Origin: Candidatus Gastranaerophilales bacterium
Lineage (GTDB): Bacteria; Cyanobacteriota; Vampirovibrionia; Gastranaerophilales; JAILCC01
DNA: 58,174 nucleotides
Direction of reading: 5' to 3'
Assembly: GCA_028696075.1 (NCBI GenBank)
Contig: JAQVHS010000013.1
Coordinates: 1-58,174 of the forward strand
A program made the position numbers and the translations under genes. This document shows positions 55,245 to 58,174 of this stretch, piece after piece. The notes under the pieces are model-generated. The model searched no databases. It was not told the origin of the DNA and saw only the letters and a list, made by a program, of their open reading frames with translations. Numbering within the stretch: the stretch's first letter is position 1; every line of letters begins with the position of its first letter.

Positions 55245-56024
55245 ATGAAAATGTTAGAAATTACAAAAAAACAAGATAATTTGGAAAAATTTAGTCCGGA
55301 AGTAGCAGCAGAATTAAAATACTACGTATATAGATTAATTGACCCGAGAAATGGACAAACTTTTTATGTGGGAAAGGGTAAAAATAATAGAGTATTTGCT
55401 CATGCTCTTGATGCTTTAAAATCTTATGAGAATGAAAAATATTTTAATAATGAAGGTGATGAAGATGATATATCTATAAAAATTAAAACTGTACGCGAGA
55501 TTCGCAATGCAGGATTGAATGTACTTCATGTTATTCATCGCTGGGGGCTGGAAGAAAAAGAAGCTTTTGAGGTTGAAAGTGCTGTAATAGACTGTTATCC
55601 CGGGCTAACAAATTTACAGAGTGGTCATAATAGTGATAGGGGTGTTGCCAATGCAATCACAATAGAAAGTACAATTTCCAGAAAATGTTATGATGAACCT
55701 GAAGACATTAACTATATAATAATTAAAACATCCCAACAGCGAGTTGAGGATTGTGGTGGCAGTTTATATGATGCAACTCGTGGTTGTTGGAAAATCAATA
55801 AAGCAAATGCCGAAAAATGTAAATATATTTTAAGTGTTATAGATGGAATAGTTAAAGAAGTATATGAAGTTCACGGATGGCATAAGAGCCCATCTTGTGA
55901 CAACAGGTCTGAATTTGATGGCATAAAAGCTCCTGATAATATACGCAATATTTTTATTGAAAAACGTATTCCTGCTAAATATAGAATGAAAGGCAGTGCA
56001 AATCCTGTAACTTATAAGAAATAA
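55245..56024 (+). CDS. GIY-YIG nuclease-like protein with a C-terminal accessory domain (cargo A)
   Basis: Residues about 26-130 form a GIY-YIG domain of the COG3680/LEM-3-like type: Y-Y-V-Y-R-L-I-D-P near 28, F-Y-V-G-K-G-K-N-N-R-V-F-A-H near 41, and later E-K-E-A-F-E-V-E with the catalytic-type Glu. Residues about 155-259 are a second domain, L-Y-D-A-T-R-G-C-W-K-I ... I-V-K-E-V-Y-E-V-H-G-W, ending G-S-A-N-P-V-T-Y. I remember similar C-terminal pieces in several restriction-type proteins, but have not checked. Likely a DNA-cutting effector. AAAGGA precedes the ATG by 8 nt. It sits between the XRE gene and remnants of the WYL gene. Confidence 0.85.
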   Translation: MKMLEITKKQDNLEKFSPEVAAELKYYVYRLIDPRNGQTFYVGKGKNNRVFAHALDALKSYENEKYFNNEGDEDDISIKIKTVREIRNAGLNVLHVIHRWGLEEKEAFEVESAVIDCYPGLTNLQSGHNSDRGVANAITIESTISRKCYDEPEDINYIIIKTSQQRVEDCGGSLYDATRGCWKINKANAEKCKYILSVIDGIVKEVYEVHGWHKSPSCDNRSEFDGIKAPDNIRNIFIEKRIPAKYRMKGSANPVTYKK

Positions 56025-56046
56025 CATATAAGTATGATAAGTCCAA

Positions 56047-56079
56047 CCATAACTGCATCGATTTATGACGCAGTTATGG
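56047..56079. promoter_or_regulatory. 10-bp hairpin downstream of cargo A
   Basis: CCATAACTGC and GCAGTTATGG pair perfectly across a 13-nt loop containing GAC. The equivalent hairpin after cargo B (57863-57891) keeps AACT/AGTT and the word GACGCAGTT. No T run follows, so it is not a standard terminator; it may be a recombination or processing site. Confidence 0.5.
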
Positions 56080-56096
56080 TAATAAAAATGGAAAAG

Positions 56097-56201
56097 ATGA
56101 ACGAACAAATGCACATATTTATCCCATATCAGAAAAATAATGAGCATCACGAAGACCTCTTAACAAGAGCGTTTTTGCAAATTGTCGATAGTAAATTGTG
56201 A
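56097..56201 (+). pseudogene. 34-codon ORF, probable start of a lost gene (copy 1)
   Basis: The frame reads M-N-E-Q-M-H-I-F-I-P-Y ... H-E-D-L-L-T-R-A-F-L-Q-I-V-D-S-K-L and stops. Its start region aligns with the ORF at 57912 (M-N-K-Y-M-N-I-F), and the final I-V-D-S-K-L matches out-of-frame I-V-N-G-K-L codons in the second copy. L-L-T-R-A-F-L is the type of N-terminal motif seen in larger proteins. This looks like the stump of a third gene that once lay in the module. Confidence 0.35.
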
Positions 56202-56241
56202 AAATACATTTAATAATATGTTGATACCTCAATTCAGGATT

Positions 56242-56397
56242 TCAGAAGAAAATGTCAAGATTAACTAAAGCAGAACAAATATAGTGTGCCCATTTGTCAA
56301 GACCAGCCAAAGTAGACAATTTACTTTTAGTAAAACCTTTGGCTTGTCTTATTTCTTGTACTTTTGTTGCAAATTGCTTACAGATATCCTCTTTCAT
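56242..56397 (-). pseudogene. Truncated XRE regulator, fused to antisense WYL remnant
   Basis: The first 34 codons match the intact XRE gene at 54903 with two changes (M-K-E-D-I-C versus M-K-D-G-I-C). Identity ends abruptly after A-G-L-D at about 56297. The frame then runs 17 codons through the reverse of the WYL-start remnant to a TGA. The second helix of the HTH and the whole C-terminal half are gone, so it should not bind DNA as a normal repressor. It marks the deletion joint between two module copies. Confidence 0.8.
56252..56284 (+). pseudogene. Remnant of the WYL regulator gene start
   Basis: The words ATGTCAAGATTA and the following codons (M-S-R-L-T-K-A-E-Q-I, then TAG) match the opening of the WYL gene at 58051 (M-S-R-L-A-K-T-E-E-I). 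The upstream 60-70 nt, with GAAGAAAATG and ATACATTTAATAATATGTTG, also align. Homology stops at about 56281 where the XRE remnant begins. Confidence 0.75.
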
Positions 56398-56525
56398 TAC
56401 CTTATTGTGCTATACTTGCTTTATAATGTTATAGACTTGCAGTCCAATAAAAACAATTTGTTACGACAAGAACTGTCGCAACGGTATGATAAGATGAGCA
56501 AGTAATAGAAATAAAAGGAGTAATA
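56297..56525. repeat. Module copy 2: XRE 5' part plus promoter/leader
   Basis: Direct repeat of 55015-55236; see that entry. It carries the same extended -10 box and two hairpins, and drives a different cargo. Confidence 0.85.
56408..56478 (+). promoter_or_regulatory. Promoter and two-hairpin leader of cargo B
   Basis: Extended -10 TGCTATACT (56408-56416) is followed by hairpin 1, AGACT-TGC-AGTCC (56433-56445, four pairs kept), and hairpin 2, CGACA-AGAAC-TGTCG (56464-56478, five pairs). Compared with copy 1, a C-G pair of hairpin 1 has become T-A, and a T-A pair of hairpin 2 has become A-T: pairing is kept while the bases change. Confidence 0.55.
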
Positions 56526-56527
56526 TT

Positions 56528-56695
56528 ATGGCCGAAAAAAAATTTTATGCAAAAATTTACATTAAAACAGTTGCTAATCCTGTTATCGTTGAGGTATTTG
56601 CTGAAAACTCTCTAATAGCTAAAAAAATTATTGAGGCGAGATCCGAGTTTAAATCTTTTTATATTATGCCCCAAGCACGTGATTTCTTTTCATAA
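56528..56695 (+). CDS. 55-residue protein preceding the PD-(D/E)XK gene (cargo B)
   Basis: Reads M-A-E-K-K-F-Y-A-K-I-Y-I-K-T-V-A-N-P-V-I-V-E-V-F and on to Q-A-R-D-F-F-S. It is strand-rich at the start with a helix (N-S-L-I-A-K-K-I-I-E-A-R). AAAGGAG lies 8 nt before the ATG. It is too short for an enzyme; an antitoxin, inhibitor or nuclease partner would fit its place 57 nt ahead of the nuclease gene. I recognise no family. Confidence 0.65.
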   Translation: MAEKKFYAKIYIKTVANPVIVEVFAENSLIAKKIIEARSEFKSFYIMPQARDFFS

Positions 56696-56752
56696 TGAAC
56701 AAACTTAAAATAAAAATCAAAGTTTAAGTGAAATATTAACAAAGGAGAAACA

Positions 56753-57877
56753 ATGGAAGTAATTACAAAAGATTCAAATACAGTAAAAATAGTCGAAACC
56801 TTGTTGAAAAAAGCAGCTGACATTAAGAAAAAATACGATACAATTGCTCAAGCAACAGGTAGTAACTTTAATATATTTGAATTGATAAATGTTGCCGACG
56901 ACGAAGTGCGTATGTGTCGAGTCTTGGCAGATTTACTTAATCCCAATGGTACCCATCGCCAAGGACGCATATATCTTGATTTGTTTTTTGATATTGTTTT
57001 GGGGATAAAAAGACCTAATACTAATCATATAGAAATTAAAAGAGAGGATGTAATAGATAACAATAGAAGAATTGATATTGTTATTAAATACGACAAGAAT
57101 ATTATTCCAATAGAAGTCAAAATTAACGCAGGTGATCAGCATAATCAGCTGTACGATTATGCTCAAAAAAGTAAAGGTTCAGGGATACCAAAAGTTTATT
57201 ATCTTACAAAGTTTGGGACAAGACCGTCATATGAGAGCTGCTGCAACAGTTTAAAAAATAAGCAGCTAAAAGATGACGATATTTGTTGTATTTCTTGGTC
57301 TCAAGACATTTTAAAATGGCTTAATGTATGTTTATCTCACTATAATTCATATACAAAAGCATCAATACGCGAAATATTAATCCAATTTATTGCAGTAATA
57401 CGAAAGTTTACAGAACAATTAGAGGAGAATGAAAAAATGGAAATTCAAGAATTACTATTAAAAACACCTGAAAATATGAAAAGCGCAAATGATATAGCAA
57501 TAGCTTTAGATAGCCTAAAAATTGATTTATTAGAAAAATTTCGGTCAAAACTTGAAGCAAACCTTACTGAAAAAATAAAAAAACCTGATGAAGTCAATGG
57601 AAACAGAAATTCTTGGAATCTTGGATACAAATTAAGCTCTATTGATGGAAATATTCGTGTAGTTAGAATAAGTTATGAAAATAAAGCAGTGCGGAAACTC
57701 TTGCAAATCTTAAGTAATGATTGGAAAACTTACTATAAAACAGAAGAAACAAATGAGATTTTTTCTCTGTCAAATGATTCTTTTTATGAATTAGTAATCG
57801 ATGAACAGTTAAATATAATTATTCAAGATTGTACAAAATGGATTGCTGATAAATTAAATGACACAACTAAGTCATAA
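56753..57877 (+). CDS. PD-(D/E)XK nuclease-superfamily protein (cargo B)
   Basis: The pattern F-N-I-F-E-L-I-N-V-A-D-D-E-V-R-M-C-R-V-L-A-D-L-L-N-P-N-G-T-H near residues 40-70, then R-R-I-D-I-V-I near 110 (catalytic Asp) and P-I-E-V-K-I-N-A-G-D-Q-H-N-Q-L near 122 (E-x-K), is that of the PD-(D/E)XK family PF14281. The C-terminal half (about 230-374) is helical, with N-R-N-S-W-N-L-G-Y. GGAGAA precedes the ATG by 6 nt. Effectors of this type occur in phage-defence islands. The stop codon lies inside the downstream hairpin. Confidence 0.88.
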   Translation: MEVITKDSNTVKIVETLLKKAADIKKKYDTIAQATGSNFNIFELINVADDEVRMCRVLADLLNPNGTHRQGRIYLDLFFDIVLGIKRPNTNHIEIKREDVIDNNRRIDIVIKYDKNIIPIEVKINAGDQHNQLYDYAQKSKGSGIPKVYYLTKFGTRPSYESCCNSLKNKQLKDDDICCISWSQDILKWLNVCLSHYNSYTKASIREILIQFIAVIRKFTEQLEENEKMEIQELLLKTPENMKSANDIAIALDSLKIDLLEKFRSKLEANLTEKIKKPDEVNGNRNSWNLGYKLSSIDGNIRVVRISYENKAVRKLLQILSNDWKTYYKTEETNEIFSLSNDSFYELVIDEQLNIIIQDCTKWIADKLNDTTKS

Positions 57878-57891
57878 ATTGACGCAGTTGT
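57863..57891. promoter_or_regulatory. Hairpin overlapping the end of the PD-(D/E)XK gene
   Basis: ACAACT-AA-GTC-loop-GAC-GC-AGTTGT: two stems with a symmetric 2-nt internal loop. It corresponds to the hairpin after cargo A (56047-56079) and shares the word TGACGCAGTT. It contains the gene's stop codon. Confidence 0.45.
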
Positions 57892-57911
57892 ACTGTATAA
57901 TAAAAATAAAG

Positions 57912-57986
57912 ATGAACAAATACATGAACATATTTTTTAATATGCTTAAAGAAGAATTTATTAAAAAATCCTGCGAAGGATTGTAA
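57912..57986 (+). pseudogene. 24-codon ORF, probable start of a lost gene (copy 2)
   Basis: Reads M-N-K-Y-M-N-I-F-F-N-M-L-K-E-E-F and stops at TAA. The start region is homologous to the ORF at 56097, but the rest has been shifted and shortened. Together the two suggest that a third gene once occupied this slot of the module. Confidence 0.3.
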
Positions 57987-58050
57987 ATGGTAAATTGTAC
58001 AAATGTATTTAATAATCTGTTGCAACCTCAGTTAAATATTTTGGAGGAAA

Positions 58051-58174
58051 ATGTCAAGATTAGCTAAAACTGAAGAAATAATTCAGCTGGCAATGCTTTT
58101 TCAGAATAGTTATTGCGGCCTTTCTATTGATAATATTAAAGAACATTTTGAATGTTCTCGCCGCAGTGCCGAGC
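58051..58174 (+). CDS. WYL-type transcriptional regulator, N-terminal HTH part (runs off the window)
   Basis: The first 41 codons are M-S-R-L-A-K-T-E-E-I-I-Q-L-A-M-L-F-Q ... G-L-S-I-D-N-I ... C-S-R-R-S-A-E, the winged-helix start typical of WYL-domain regulators. GGAGG lies 5 nt before the ATG. WYL proteins often sense nucleic acids or ligands and control phage-defence genes. The WYL domain itself would lie outside the window, so the family call rests on the HTH pattern. The remnant at 56252 shows that this gene once followed cargo A as well. Confidence 0.75.
   Translation, partial: MSRLAKTEEIIQLAMLFQNSYCGLSIDNIKEHFECSRRSAE

Noticed and set aside
56284-56505. 73-codon plus-strand ORF upstream of the 55-residue gene
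   Set aside because: It is the antisense of the XRE remnant continuing into the leader hairpins, with no ribosome-binding site.

Overview
The window looks like the chromosome of a low-GC, diderm, flagellated, fermentative bacterium. My best guess, from protein style and gene mix and not from any search, is a gut-type Melainabacteria/Vampirovibrionia relative (order Gastranaerophilales). Supporting signs are an outer-membrane efflux set (RND pump, lipoprotein adaptor, TolC-like channel), a TonB/TolA-like protein, flagellins, a glycine-cleavage P-protein split into subunits, a short anaerobe-type ThiC, and a recurring Asn/Ser/Phe-rich leader on several proteins. The standard genetic code fits throughout.

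Positions 1 to about 47.3 kb are core chromosome: smc (interrupted by an in-frame stop close to the left edge), groES-groEL, gcvPB, an M16 peptidase, an FAD oxidoreductase, thiC with a small secreted Cys protein, two tandem flagellin genes, an arnT-like/eda-like/prfA operon, a GT4 glycosyltransferase, arginine/lysine decarboxylase followed by a triple-fusion hisA-hisI-hisE and hisD, pnp, a TPR protein plus TonB-like protein, a DUF475 membrane protein, a tripartite RND efflux operon, malQ, then nusB-ftsY-ffh. A two-gene cassette (DUF5674 plus a 101-residue protein) sits directly behind ffh and is bracketed by two copies of the ffh 3' end. A GNAT protein, a Gfo/Idh/MocA oxidoreductase, a YkgJ-like Cys-cluster protein and tRNA-Ser(GGA) close the core region.

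From about 47.44 kb to the right edge the DNA is accessory. It starts with a 141-nt nested inverted-repeat element, then a leftward block (67-residue protein, large serine recombinase, DUF2779 nuclease, DUF2924 protein) and a rightward block (ParB-methyltransferase, DUF5681 small-terminase-like protein, large terminase). No portal or capsid genes follow the terminase.

The most interesting part is the last 3.3 kb. A cassette framework, with a divergent XRE repressor on the left, a conserved promoter/leader with two hairpins, cargo, a conserved 3' hairpin and a WYL-type regulator on the right, is present twice in tandem with different cargo. Cargo A is a GIY-YIG nuclease-like protein. Cargo B is a 55-residue protein plus a PD-(D/E)XK nuclease. 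The internal WYL and XRE copies between the two cargos are truncated remnants fused to each other, so one intact XRE gene and one WYL gene now bracket both cargos. The stems of the leader hairpins differ between copies by pair-preserving changes. I read this as an exchangeable, co-regulated anti-phage or mobile-element control cassette; that function is inference.
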